Numbered from the stretch's first letter, positions 11,742 through 23,294 are shown. The stretch is 64,000 nt of DNA from Hydrangea macrophylla (GCA_033977485.1 CM066984.1:107231691-107295690); one strand, 5' to 3'. The notes: a model not told the origin generated them from the sequence alone. Numbers and translations: made by a program.

Positions 11742-14700
11742 TCAACGAAGTTTATTCTGAGCAACCGCTTGACATAACTCATCCTCGTAGAATAGAACTC
11801 GATTGGAAGCCAACGACTTGCACAGGGGCTTTGGCAAAACAGATGGCATGATGCATCTAGCAGGAAATGCTGATTCTTGGAAGAGGACAGCAGCAATTTG
11901 GGGCAGTTCGGTAAATTTGATACGAGAAGGTGGTCGTGGACCGTGCCTTGGCGCTTTAGGGGTATGTGGGCTTGGAATCCGAATACCCTTTTTGTCCCCC
12001 TTGCTGCAGGCGAACAGTAGCGTGTTAAAAGGAAATGCAACTTAAGCAAAATAGAACTCAGAAAGTTTTGTAGACTAGAGAGTTGCACCTTACAAAAGGC
12101 CAGTGGTCTGTAGGGAGGGGAGTCATTGTTCTCAACATTTCTTGACGAGATCGATCTGGAGTAGTGTAGTTGAAGTGGAACTGCCTCGCAAGCAAAACCT
12201 GATCCCATGGCAATAACACTATTATTTATCTCCTCTCTAAATCAAGCAATAGATGTGTATTTTCATCAATGAATCTCTAAACATGAATACAAGGGCACGA
12301 GTGCACACGTGCACACACACACACACACACACACACAAACAAACAAACAAACAAACAGAGAGAAACTTACAGCCTTTCTAATTCTCTGAGAGACATGGAA
12401 AACTGCTCTCAGTTGGTCATGGTGCAGGTGGCAAAGTATTTTGACCTCAAATAACAAAACAAGTATGAATCAGTAATCCCCCCCCCCAGTGTAAATAAAT
12501 AAAACCATAAGAGAAATGATACATACTGGAGATGAAAAATTCAATGTTAGTTCTTCAATTGAATGTATACCATATCAGTATCATCAGATTTTTGGAATAG
12601 ATTTATAGCTAGCAAAGAACATTAGCACATGTTGAGAAATCCTGGTCTCCAACAAGGACTTCTGTATTTGATACACTCAGAATCTTTGGTGGTTAGCAAA
12701 ATTAGTGGGAAACAACCTGGGCCTTTTTAATTAGTAGTTCCAGTTCATTTCCAAACATGTGCGCTCACACATTGACAACAAATGTACTTCCACTGATGCC
12801 CAACCATATGTAGTTATGTACAACCCAGCCAGCCTCACCAACATAAACATCAGCAACATGTCAGGAACCTCTCTGAATGATGCGCCACAGCCTTTCCACC
12901 ATATCTTCACATTATTCATGGCCATCTCCAGTCAAGAAAGAGAGTTTTTTAAACTCTAAAACATGCTCAAATTTCTAGAATATACACCAATTCTTACTGA
13001 ATAGAATATACACCAATTCTTACTGAATAGAATGAATACATGTTATGACACCAACCTACACCTCAATGACACCGGGCCAAATTCCAAACCGTCACCCATT
13101 CTTCAGAGTATGGACAGACATCTTTGGAATATTCAACAGCAGTTCCAATCATATGCCCAATCCACATAAGTCACTGACCTCTTCAAAACATGCATAATTT
13201 CATTGAATAAGGCAAAGTAATACTAGAACCAGAAAAAGGAAATCTAGAAAATAGTGAAAAACTAATGCCCATATGTCACCATTACCATAAGATGACTTCC
13301 TTCAGTCACCAGCATTCCCCCATCCAACCCCATCTTTCAAAATACAGTCAAATCTATTTCATGCAACTGATTGAAATAAATACTCAAGTCATTGCTTTTA
13401 CAAATTTACTTTAGATTTGTCCCATTGCATAAACATTGTCCATAAACACTAATAGAAAATTGGAAGAAATTTCATTTCTGAAGACCTGAAAGTTCATGAA
13501 TCATTTGTCTTAAGACTTTTAATATCAAAATTTGCAGATTGTCAAAATTTTTCCATACAAGCATGCAATTAGCATGAACATTTCCGATAACAAAAGGTTC
13601 ATGACCACTGTGCCTCCACAAAACCAAGATGTTACGCCTTCCCGGGCACTTTGTAGCTTTGGTTAGTAATTGTAAGCATAACAGAGATTGTGCAGCCAGC
13701 AAGGAAGCACGGACACTTTTAAAAGGTTGAAGCACCCACACTCCATACGCACTTGCACTCGCACTATGTGGATTCTTCTCGGATGAGGCGGGGTGTTTCT
13801 TTAGATCATTTTTGTTAAAAAAAAAAGGACTAATATAATTTTAGACAATTTCGAGTCAATTTAAGAATGTTGGAAGTTCGATACTTGTCAAAATGCTAGT
13901 ATTGCTTATTTATGCTTGTTATTCATCTCAATTGCATAGAAAAATCAAGACCCTGTATAGTTTATAAAAGTATTTAAAAGTAGATTTTTTATGTTTTATA
14001 TAAGTACCCCCGCCGAACCCGCACTCTTGATTTTGAGAAAGTTGACGAACTCCCCATACTCGCGTCCCCGTACCAGCACCGGTGCTTCTGAAGGCAGCCA
14101 CACATGAATGATTTACAAGGTCACATATGCTGCTCTGTTTGTGTTAGATAACTAAGGTTAAACCAAAGACTATAAATTGTATTTTATAGGGAAATGGCAA
14201 TAAATAGATGCACACTCAAGGTTTAAAGCAAACCTCAAACTATTGCTATCAATGACAAAACCAATTAAATATCCATTACCAAACCTATAATCACAATCGT
14301 CAAGATGATGTATTCAACAATAAAACAACATGATACCCATCAAAAACAACATATTCAACATAGATATTTTATCTAATCAACAAATCAAACTGGGATGAGA
14401 ATGTCATATACCAGTAAATCCACCGGTAGAGACTCGAGCCTTGATTCAGATTCACAGTCTTCAACACGGGGTGTTTTTGGAGTTCTTGGCAAATTATTCT
14501 GTTTAAACATATCAACAGGTCCAACCACAGGACCATACCCAAACCCAAACTTTGCAGGCGTTAACACTGAAGGGCTTTGGTGGATGTCCTTAGTTTGAAG
14601 CACCACATCATCCTGTGTCTCATTTATATCCGCCAACGCCACCCTTTTTTTCCCAATATCCGTACAAGATTTGGTGGTTGCGGCCTTATTATTACGAAGC

Positions 14701-14804
14701 TGAGCAAGAGCACCAGGTCTCAGATACTTGTTATTCGAGGCCCGTAGCCGCCTTTTCTGCTTTGGGGTCTTCAAAACTCTACCTTTTGCAGACACTTTCC
14801 CCAT
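11742..14804 (-). CDS. FBS4: F-box protein, FBS4-like (four coding exons)
   Basis: Spliced CDS on the minus strand: exon 1 14804-14412, exon 2 12445-12371, exon 3 12198-12089, exon 4 12003-11742 (TGA). All introns are GT-AG. The total is 840 nt, or 279 aa, with no internal stop. Residues 1-60 are basic, with a KTPKQKRRLR nuclear-type signal and GALAQLR and KSCTDIGKKRV blocks. An atypical F-box spans about 125-165 (ESLPVDLL, VKILCHLHHDQLRAVFHV, then ARQFHFNYTTPDRSR). The C-terminal block (SPHTPKAPRHGPRPPS, RVLFYEDELCQAV) is the part conserved in the At4g35930 (FBS4) type. The family encodes nuclear SCF substrate-receptor candidates, and its members FBS1-3 are linked to stress and 14-3-3 binding; a target here is not inferable. 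Exons 1 and 2 join in phase 0, 2 and 3 in phase 0, and 3 and 4 in phase 2. The start is the first ATG of the conserved MGKVSxK opening. The symbol is by similarity from memory. Confidence 0.9.
12310..12357. repeat. (AC)n(AAAC)n microsatellite in intron 2
   Basis: An AC run is followed by AAAC units ending at CAGAG. It lies in intron 2 of the F-box gene, about 15 bp from the exon 2 donor. Confidence 0.85.
12446..14411 (-). other. Intron 1 of the F-box gene
   Basis: A 1966-bp intron starting GTATATGAC after codon 131 and ending TTATTTGAG before GTCAAAATA. It contains a perfect 26-bp tandem duplication (12978-13003 and 13004-13029) and a GC-richer block at about 13727-14095 whose borders read GAAGCACC and GGTGCTTC, possibly a decayed transposon. 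No other gene is recognised inside. Confidence 0.8.
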
Positions 14805-15101
14805 TTTTTAAAAAAAATTTATCACTTCCCTTTCTTGGGTGATATGTCTCAACCTCTTTGCCAATAGATCCCCCAATTGAAAACAAAAAAAAAAACTTAA
14901 AATCAACCGTCAGTTGAACCTGAAACATACAATTTTATGAGAATCACATTAAAACTCAAATAAAAACTAAATCTTTTCAACTGGAAACAGCTGATAAATA
15001 GAATAGATCATCGAAACTTACATTATTAAAGCCATCAACATCTTATATCGAGTTCTCTATGAGTAAATCAATCAAAACCCTAATTGGTTCAGCATAACTA
15101 C

Positions 15102-15254
15102 CTGAAAACCCAAAATAAGTAGGGAAAAGCAAACAGAGTACACAGAAATTAGAATTAGGATGAAAACGAATCAAACTATTTGATAACAGCACCAGTAACA
15201 ATAAAATTCAAACCTTGAATCAACAAAAGCAAGTGAAACAGAAAAAGTACGAAC
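15102..15254 (-). other. Probable 5'UTR intron of the F-box gene
   Basis: On the minus strand a donor (TATGAG|GTTCGTA) at 15254 and a strong acceptor (pyrimidine-rich, TTTTCAG|GTAG) ending at 15102 frame a 153-bp segment upstream of the start codon. Inferred from splice-site quality only; there is no transcript evidence. Confidence 0.45.
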
Positions 15255-15424
15255 CTCATATCACCATAGATTTGCAGAGATGAATGAGTGTCTATCTCCA
15301 GGAAATGACAGAGGAAAAAAAAAAAAAATGTAGAGAGAGAAAATGATGGAGGGAGGGAAGATATTAGATATATGTCATATGGGGGACTCTAGGGTTTTTA
15401 TCTATTTTTGAATTTCTTTCGATT

Positions 15425-15434
15425 GCCCGCCAAA
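15425..15434 (-). promoter_or_regulatory. E2F-type site upstream of the F-box gene
   Basis: TTTGGCGGGC on the minus strand matches the E2F consensus TTTSSCGS. It lies about 620 bp before the start codon and just upstream of the likely transcription start (CT/GA-rich leader at about 15300-15360). Confidence 0.45.
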
Positions 15435-15487
15435 TTTTCCACCAAACAATACTTTAAAAATAAAAATAAAAACGTACATGAATGTCG

Positions 15488-15521
15488 ACGTGGCGAGTTG
15501 ACATTGGTCAGAATTCACGTG
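15488..15521. promoter_or_regulatory. ABRE-like and G-box motifs upstream of the F-box gene
   Basis: ACGTGGC (15488-15494, ABRE-like) and the palindrome CACGTG (15516-15521, G-box) lie within 35 bp, with a TTGAC W-box core between them (15499-15503). This suits a stress-responsive promoter. Motif occurrence alone is weak evidence. Confidence 0.35.
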
Positions 15522-15637
15522 TGTATCGCAGTGGAATCCTAAGTGATTTGCGAGAAGTTATTCAGTGAATCCGTTACGTCACATCAGTATATGATGTGGT
15601 GTGACCTCTCCAAAAAATGGGAGTTATGTACTCAATA

Positions 15638-15919
15638 AGGGTCCGTTTGATAAAACTGAAAATTAAGTACTGAAAATTAAGTGCTAAATTTAAGTACTGA
15701 ATATTTTAAGTGATTGAATTTGTAATGCTAAGAACAGTGTTTCAACTACTGAAATAGACTGCATTCAGTGATTATTTTCAGCAGAATTTTTTCACTTAAA
15801 GTTTTCAGTGATTTTTTGGCAGTCTTTTCAATTAAGTGGTTATTATCAAATGCACTGAAAAAAATAAAGTGTGGAAAACTTTCATTTTCACCACTTAATT
15901 GGGTTATCAAACACACCCT
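15638..15919. mobile_element. hAT-like MITE upstream of the F-box gene
   Basis: About 282 bp with inverted ends AGGGTCCGTTTGATAA and TTATCAAACACACCCT. Its interior is made of AAGTACTGAAAATTAAG-like repeats. I see no exact 8-bp duplication, so the superfamily is by terminal sequence only. It is within 300 bp of the likely transcription start of the F-box gene. Confidence 0.65.
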
Positions 15920-16315
15920 AACACTAAGAGTTTATGACATGTAGATTTTTTTTTTTCAAAAAAAAAATTGATAATGACATGGCAAGTATAGGGTATGTGT
16001 GTGGTTGAGATTGAGAGGTCACGCCGTGTCAACATACTGATGCGGCGTGACGGGCTCATTGAATAATTTCTCGTGCTTTGCTTTGGTTGGCCCATCCTTA
16101 GCCCGATAATTCCGGGGAGTTTAATTTAAAAATAGATTAGATTTGGTTTCTTAATTTTAAATTAGTTATGTAAGTGTTATAAGAGTCATGTATGACTAAA
16201 CTGCCCCTATTTATGTTTAGTTTGGTAACTGTCCAAAGTTTTAATTACTTTATCTGCTACATTCAAGGCCTAATTATCGGGCCTTGACATTTAACGCACT
16301 TAAAAGCAGTTTAAT

Positions 16316-16373
16316 CAGCAAGCAAAATATTGAGAACTTTTTTTTTTTTTTTTTTTTCAGCAAGCAAAATATT
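16316..16373 (-). mobile_element. 'Just-a-tail' retroposition event
   Basis: The 16-bp duplication CAGCAAGCAAAATATT (16316-16331 and 16358-16373) flanks only GAGAAC plus about 20 T. On the minus strand the insert is a few bases plus a poly(A) tail. This is the signature of target-primed reverse transcription by LINE machinery in which almost nothing but the tail was copied. Confidence 0.75.
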
Positions 16374-16467
16374 ACATTTTTTTTTTTATTCCTTAGACCT
16401 TCATGAATCACTTCTCCAACGTAGGTAGAGCCAAAATGATTTTTTTTCTTGGAACCCTAAAGGCCTA

Positions 16468-16592
16468 TCTAATATATATATATCTAATATATCTAATCTA
16501 ATATATCTAATATATCTAATATATCTAATCTAATATATCTAATATCTAATATATCTAATATATCTAATCTAATATATCTAATATATATATAT
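16468..16592 (+). repeat. TCTAATATA tandem field at the Helitron 5' end
   Basis: About a dozen ATCTAATAT units in several spacing variants. Each unit repeats the TC-initial Helitron 5' terminus motif. Confidence 0.7.
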
Positions 16593-18214
16593 GAAACCGG
16601 AGGATCTGAGATTTGCCACGTGGCAATCAACTCAAAAACCCGGCCATCTGTGTAAATGAAAATGAAAATTTCTTAAGAGCTTCAATACTCTCTCTCTCAA
16701 TCAACTCCCTCTCTCACGCAACCCTTCTATCCTCCTCTCTCTCTCTCCTCAATCAACCCTGATAATTTATTCTTCTGTTATATACAGGAACCCAATCATA
16801 GGAAAGTCATTAATTTTTTCAAATGAATAACAAATCAAAAATTACAAATCATATAATCAGATTATCATGTAAGAGAAATCAAACATCCCAATAATTCCAG
16901 AGTTCTCGCTTTATCTCTCTCTGCCTCTCTAGATTTCAGGCATCGCTTTCCACGAAAGTCGTGGACTATGGGCACCACCACGACCACCGATCGGCGCACC
17001 ACCACCGGTCCACCGGCAACTTCGCCTCTCTCATCCCTCACTTCCAAACCCTAACCCTTACTTCATCCCTAGATCCCTAACCTTAACCCTAGCCCCCAAT
17101 TATGAAATTAAGTGTGAGTGTTATCATGGCCACCGCCTGGATTTATTTATTTTCAGTTCTAAAATTCAGTATATCATGGTTAATTTCTTAGTGACTGATT
17201 TTTAACATGCTCTCAATTTGTTCTTAACAGGCATGGTTCATTTGTTGTTGGTATATGCACCCTTCACCTTCTTATTTCGTTTTATTTATATGCACCTTTC
17301 ATTTTCTTTAATAAAAAAAAAATTCATTTTAAAATCTGTTTGGTAATCGTGTTGTTTCATTGTATTGCAGGGGATGAGATAGTGTGAATTCCAAAACCAT
17401 TTGATAATGATGGTCAAGATAAAAATCTTTGAAGCTTTGGTGTGGAAGGGAATAGATTGAGCAAAATGAGGTACAACTATGTTTTAGAATTGTTTCACCA
17501 TTATCTGTCTACTTACACTTTGGAGAATTTTGTAGACATTTGGTTTGTGAGCAATGTCTTCTTCTCCAATTTCGTTTTTCAATATTTCTCGGCTTAACTT
17601 CGATTCGCTGAAATGCTAAATTCCTTCATGTTTTTTTTTTTTCAAATGATATTACACCTTTACTATTCTGACTCCATACATATGACACACTTCATTTGCC
17701 AATACTTATTCTCTCATTTCCCAAATTTTTTTTGTTTTGTTTGTGTTTTTTCCTCCAGGTAACTCCCATTCTCTTTTCTTCATGGAAATGCTTATTTGGT
17801 TCCTAATTCTTGATTTGTATTTTATTTTACTCTTCTCTTTACACATACATTGTGTAGCCATATGTGAGCATTTGAACACGTGTATAAGTTGTGGATGGCT
17901 TTAGTTTCTTTGAAATCTACTTTGTAATCGTTTGTGGATCAATTTATCATTGAGGGTTGTAATCTTATTAACCAATCGGTAAATGAAGTTACAATGAAAT
18001 TTCTGTATTTATAATAACCCACTAAAGGTTGAATGAAATTTCTATAGTTATGTTATTTGCCAATTGATTCATCAAAGTTGAGTTCACCGCATTATTATCG
18101 TCGTTACCGCCTTATTGTCGCCGTTGATAATCGCTCTCTACTCCTAACCTCTTACTCTGTGCTCACACACAAGATTACATCTAAAGTTTGATTTTTTTTT
18201 CCACTGCCTCAATT

Positions 18215-18233
18215 ACACACACACACACACACA

Positions 18234-18290
<57 letters not shown>

Positions 18291-18321
18291 CCCCCCTCCC
18301 CTCCCCTCCCCTCCCCTCCCC
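18215..18321. repeat. Compound (AC)n(TC)n(CCCCT)n microsatellite
   Basis: An AC run passes into about 25 TC units, then a C run, then five CCCCT units. The minus strand of the last part is (AGGGG)n, a G-quadruplex-type sequence. It lies inside the Helitron. Confidence 0.9.
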
Positions 18322-19254
18322 AGTCCACAGTCGATACACATGCACAAGGAGATTTGTTCGACCAAACACACATCGAAAATCCATTTGATTTAAGGAACAT
18401 TTTCTCTCTGTTTTTCTTTGACTACTATGTTCTTTGAACAAAAGCAAGAACTATAAAGAGGGTTTTGTGCAAAAACATCGTCGGCAAGGTTTGAATTAGT
18501 AGTGATTGGGGGTAAGTTCAAACTCTACTTTTTCTATGACTACTATTTTATTTAATCTCTGAATAGTTGAAATTTCTTTGTGTGTTTGCTTCAGTGTGTT
18601 ATCTTGACTGGGTATTTGATTGTATATTTCAACACTTTTAAACATCCAATTCTAAAGGTAGTTGAAATCCACCCCGGCTGATATACCACTACTGTCGTAG
18701 GTGATGCCTGCTGGAGATTTTTCTTCATATGTAGCTGTCCAATTTTTTTTGTCCCCAACTTACTTTTTGGTTACAATATGAATATTTTGTTAAAGCGTGT
18801 TTTGTTCAAGTCACTAAGCATCTTTTGTTAAGGGTCCAGTTGAACTATTTTTGTAGCAGAGTTTCAATTTTTTTTTTTTTTTTTTATCATTATTTAGCAA
18901 GATAACATTGTTAATATTTTGATTGAACTCGATACAAGTTGGTGATAATGACTTTTTCTATTTGTCAAGATGAAAAAAAAAAGTATTTATTTTGGGTACC
19001 CATGCTACTCACCCAAATTTATTTTATTTCCATGTTCGTTTGTTGGGTGTGGTTTTTTCTTTGTATCAATCTTGAACACATATTTGATCTCTTTCTACCA
19101 CCTTCCTAGATTTTTTTCCCCTTAAAACTAATGTTCAGCTCTAGGCACAACCGGTGCTTTGAATTTGATTTGTTAAAAGTTTGGGCTCTCTGTATCATAA
19201 GTTCTTCTTACCACTCTCTCTATGTTGTTCCAGCACTAAACATTGATTTTTCAG

Positions 19255-19817
19255 GCAATGAGAAGCAAACTCGCCATTGCACAGATCATATTGAACTTTT
19301 CAGGTACTTTTAACTATTTCTATTAGCTATTAGCCCTTATGATAAATTTAAACACGAGGCTCAAGCATTGGTGTATTTTCATCCATAATGATTAAGGTTT
19401 TTCGAAAGGTCTTTAGCCACTTTCATTTTTGAGAGTTTCAAGATGTTATAAAAATTTTGAATTTTGAAAATTTTCTTACTTCAATAAAACTAATCTGGAA
19501 GTAATATCTACATTAAGCTTCAGAATCAAAAAGCATTTAAACTCCAACACTCCTTATGCATTCAGCAAACTGCAGGGTTGTGGTTCCCAAAATTGGTTCT
19601 TAAATGCTTTAAAGGTGGATGAAAGTGCTTACAATTTTGACATGGCGGATGTTTTGGGGTCTGAGCTTCGTTATATGTTTGTTTCATTTTTTATTTTGTT
19701 TGCTTTTGCAGAACCCGTGAAGCTATTCACGGAAATAGATATAGTCTCCAAGCCATGATTTTGTTTGGTATTGAAGTACTAGCAAAGCCCCCAAACATGG
19801 ATCAGCTCTTGCCTTAG
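19255..19817 (+). pseudogene. Captured gene fragment in the Helitron (two exons)
   Basis: Exon 19255-19303 (after TTTTTCAG, before GTACTTTT) and exon 19712-19817 (after TTTTGCAG) join in frame across the intron, phase 2. The joined frame encodes about 50 residues with blocks RHCTDHIELFRTREAIHGN and IEVLAKPPNMDQLLP, then TAG. An in-frame splice between good sites and a gene-like composition suggest two 3' exons of a host gene carried by the element. I do not recognise the parent gene. A possible upstream exon at 17372-17470 has stops in all frames, so the fragment is probably not coding now. Confidence 0.5.
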
Positions 19818-21950
19818 AATAGAGGCAGTCCCCTATAAAATAAGGTAATAGTGCTATTTTAAAATTTGTAATGTCCCAAGTTGGTATATTTCACTCCAAA
19901 GCTCATGATTCATTCTTTTAGTAAATGTGGGATACATAGCATTACTCAATACTATTTATTCTAATTTAACATTTAGTCATTTTAGATCTCCATCTAAAAG
20001 ATAAGGTTTGAATTTGAAATTTAATTTTTAGTTTTTATTCGTATTGTTAAATTAAAACATATTTTACTATGACTAACATACAATTGAGAAGATCCCAACT
20101 GAAACTAACACCATTTTTTTTTTCTGAATTTTGTTACTCAGCCAAAGCACATTTCACTGCCACTATATATATATATAAGATTTCTTAATGACCTATCTGG
20201 ATCTAAAAAACACAAATGGATAAATGGCATAGGTGGGCATTGATCATGTAAGTGTGAGTTGATTACATACATTATTTGCATGCTTTGATCAATCCACTAG
20301 AATTTTCTCTGGTCACTTTTCAGTTATGCAGAGTATTAAAGGTAAATTTTTTTTTTTTTTTTTTTGATAAGAAGGTCCCCAGAAAATTTATTCATCATGA
20401 GTGGGTACAATCTCAGCCAACACTAAGTGATGATACTCAGTGGGGTAAGAACCAATCCAGACTTTACCGCAACTAAACACCTTTGCTAACTGTGCAGGAG
20501 TGTGTACAGAGTACTAAAGTTTAATCCAAAGTTAAATATGACTCTTACACAAAATTTAATCATGTATGAGTATACTTTGGGAGTTCATGGAGAAGATCAA
20601 TTTGATATAGGAGTATCTGCAATATCGTTGACTAGCAAAACTTTTCGAGTCGATATAATTTTTTATGAAGAAATAAAGACCATCATTCTCTACAAGATTA
20701 ACAAAAATAAAATCATAGTTCGCTGCACCAGCCCTCTCAGGTTTCTCTTCGCCCCCCACCCCCCCTCCCCTCTCTCCCTTATATATGCATGCATGTATTT
20801 CCCATGTATTTACCCTTTTTATTTTTTTGGTGCTTTCACATGTATTCAGTCCTTGCACTGCTGTCCATATCTCACAGCAAAAAGGGAAAAAAAATGGAAA
20901 TAAAGCCAAGTCAATCGAACCGTTCCATAGGTCTGTGTGTGTGTGTGTGTGTGTGGTGATATATATAAGTTATTTCTATTTCACAAGGAAAAAGGATTTG
21001 CACAAGATAGTAAGTTGTATTTCTTATAGATTATTTTACCTTTACTTTATCCTAATGTCATATAGTAACTATGTTTGTATGTACTTTAACTTTTGTCTCA
21101 TTCTCATTTCTATTTAGTCTTTATTGAAATTATCATTGTATTGGTTGACAATTTTTAAGAGTGATTTAAATTAAGAAAATTGTTTTTCTCCTTTTTTGTT
21201 GTCCTGCAGGTTGATAAGGAGGTTCTATTGGGATTTAAAGTTTGAATCTTTGATGAAGAAAGTGGATTATTGAGTTTAGATGTATGAGTTGAGTACTAAT
21301 ATTGAATATTTTTATTTACCTTTGCACTTTGAAATGTGGTTGTGATTTTTAATAGAGGAAAAACATTGATGACATGATTTAATGATTTATGCTTTTTGAA
21401 TGTTTTGATGGTTTAATTGGTTTCAGGACTTTGGATTCTTGAAACATGTCATATTGGTTTTTTTTTTTTTTTTTTCCTTTTTTCATCTTCTTCTCTTTTC
21501 TCTCTTTTTTCTTTCAGCATTATACAAAGTCACTAAGGTCTTTTGATGCAATCCTTATGTTTCAATAAATACTCGAAGTAAACTCATGGCTCACCCCTCG
21601 ATATAAAGAGGCATAAGCACTCCTCTTATTCGTAAGCCCCTTTAGAGATTGGGGTGAGGGCGGCTTTGGAGAGAGCCCCTTCGCTATTATTTAGTGATTA
21701 CTGCAATATTTTAAATGACAAATAGTCTACGCTTTAGTAAAGATGGCACATATAATACAACAATTAGTTTGTGCATTCGTTAAATAAAATGTGATTTGTG
21801 CATTTGATAAATAAAATGTTCATTTACCTTGCCTTAATTTATCTTCTTTTAAAAAAATATATGTATACATATATATCCGTCGTGCCCATGGGCACGGGCA
21901 TTTACTAGTATTACCATGAGTAAGCTATGATTCTCAAAGGGTGATATTAA

Positions 21951-22036
21951 TGTCAAAACAGAAAGTGTCGTTAAAAGTTTTAGCGATACTTAGGTAACTG
22001 TCACTAAAATTTTTAGCGACAGTTTCTGTTTTGGCA
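21951..22036. mobile_element. Foldback MITE remnant
   Basis: Inverted arms of about 42 bp beginning TGTCAAAACAGAAAGTGTCG and ending CAGTTTCTGTTTTGGCA, with a very short centre. It directly follows the Helitron end. Confidence 0.6.
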
Positions 22037-22061
22037 TTAGCACAAGCCTTCTCAAATTCAA

Positions 22062-22180
22062 ATTCTAAATTTATATCCCAAATGATATAATAGTGGGTCC
22101 ATTAAATTTGGATTAGAGAATGTTTAAATGACCTCACAGTGGTCTCACTGTCACATCATTTAGGATATAAATTTAGAATT
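22062..22180. repeat. Inverted repeat (foldback)
   Basis: Arms of about 24 bp: ATTCTAAATTTATATCCCAA on the left and its near complement GGATATAAATTTAGAATT on the right, about 70 bp apart. Probably part of a MITE; no target duplication fixed. Confidence 0.55.
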
Positions 22181-22535
22181 TAAAGCATCGGTATGGGACA
22201 AATTAAGTCCAAAGCTTATGTCAGAATATTAGGAAATTGGTAGAAATGTAGTTGCAATGGGGATGTTAGTGGAGCTGTAAGTAGCGGGTTCCACATGTCA
22301 GATTTTAGAGCACTCTCAACTGTAGCGAGCCAGTAAAGAGCTGACCTGGTGAAAAATTTATTTACTCCTAAATAATTTGGGTTATAGATTAAAATGCACA
22401 CAAATCGCTGGCATGGTCAAAAAAATGCTTTTAAATAACAAACAAAATTCCCAGGCTTCCCAGCTATTATGCCCGTTGGCAATATTTTTTTTATTTATTT
22501 TCCCAACTGCTGACCGTTGGCAATTAGCACGGAGT

Positions 22536-22709
22536 AATGCTACACCCACACAATATTTCATACAAAATTCCACACAAAGTAATCCTGTCCCTTGATTTTG
22601 GTGAGTCCTGTGTGGGATCCATGTATTCCCCACATGGGACCAACTGAAATCAAGGGACAAGATTGTTTTGTGTGGAATTTTGTGTGAAATGTTGTGTGGG
22701 AGTAATATT
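22536..22709. mobile_element. Foldback MITE, ~174 bp
   Basis: Long inverted arms of about 70 bp: CACACAATATTTCATACAAA and ATTCCACACAAAG on the left, with matching complements AATTTTGTGTGAAATG and TTGTGTGGGAG on the right. The centre is GC-richer. No coding capacity. Confidence 0.7.
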
Positions 22710-23294
22710 ATTGATTAGAACGTCCAATGTAGAGCTTTTTTTTTTTTTTTTTTTTTGTATCAACCAATTATTGTCAGACTCTAATAGAATGAAACTGAAT
22801 GTACAGTGGGTATAAATTAACACTTCCACTATTGATGCTCTTAGATTCGGGCAGCATAGCTTTATTTTGTTATCATTACTTAGGTGAATTCTAACTCAAT
22901 ATGTGTGACACTCTAAACATACGGAATTGACTAATTTGGGACTTAACTTTGTTCCTTAAAGTAAAGAACTGTTTGTTATTTCCACTTAAAATTGGGGCCA
23001 CAATAACCACCGATCAATCAAACTTATATACGTAGGACCGGCAATCTGACACTCAAATATATATATATATATATAGGACTGGTTCACATATGACTCACAC
23101 AACATGTTCAGTGTTTTTCCCAAATAGTCCTTAATTTCTACAGTACCAAATTTGAGGGATGTTTTAGACATTGAAATTGCAGAGCAGCCAGTGGCTGACA
23201 AACTAGAGCGTCGTCACCCGAGTTTCACGGCAATTTTAATGCATTGAAGGAGAGTTCAGCCCTCTCTCTCTCTCTCTCTCTCTCTCTCAATCCA

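Larger units (their letters stand above)
16468..21908 (+). mobile_element. Non-autonomous Helitron
   Basis: The 3' end is diagnostic. A perfect 16-bp palindrome CGTGCCCATGGGCACG (21881-21896) is followed 8 bases later by CTAG (21905-21908) and then host T. The 5' end begins TC after an A, inside a field of TCTAATATA repeats, then reads GAAACCGGAGGATCTGAG and GCCACGTGGCA, which are usual for plant Helitron 5' ends. The exact 5' base is uncertain: 16468 is the first candidate and 16577 the last. I see no Rep/helicase ORF, so it would need an autonomous partner. The interior carries gene-derived exons, pyrimidine-rich leader-like sequence and microsatellites. Confidence 0.8.

Noticed and set aside
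11723..12208. 161-codon open frame on the minus strand over F-box exons 3 and 4
   Set aside because: It is out of frame with the conserved F-box protein and crosses intron 3. Splicing gives the family-like sequence, so this frame is accidental.
13472..13741. 89-codon minus-strand ORF in intron 1 of the F-box gene
   Set aside because: No similarity recognised and located within an intron of a gene on the same strand. Possibly a transposon remnant but unsupported.
16990..17100. Telomere-like AAACCCTAACCC stretch as interstitial telomere
   Set aside because: Only one or two true units among degenerate CCCTAA-like words. Better explained as a plant 5'UTR-type telo-box carried in the Helitron.
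18188..18447. ORFs of repeated SLSLSL or RERERE over the compound microsatellite
   Set aside because: Direct translation of (TC)n and (GA)n. Not coding.
20341..20476. LINE 3' end (T-run followed by GATAAGAAGG)
   Set aside because: Resembles plant LINE tails in reverse but no target duplication or coding part was found.
20502..20903. 133-codon ORF in the Helitron
   Set aside because: No recognisable motif. It overlaps microsatellites and an opposite-strand ORF of similar size, so chance is likely.
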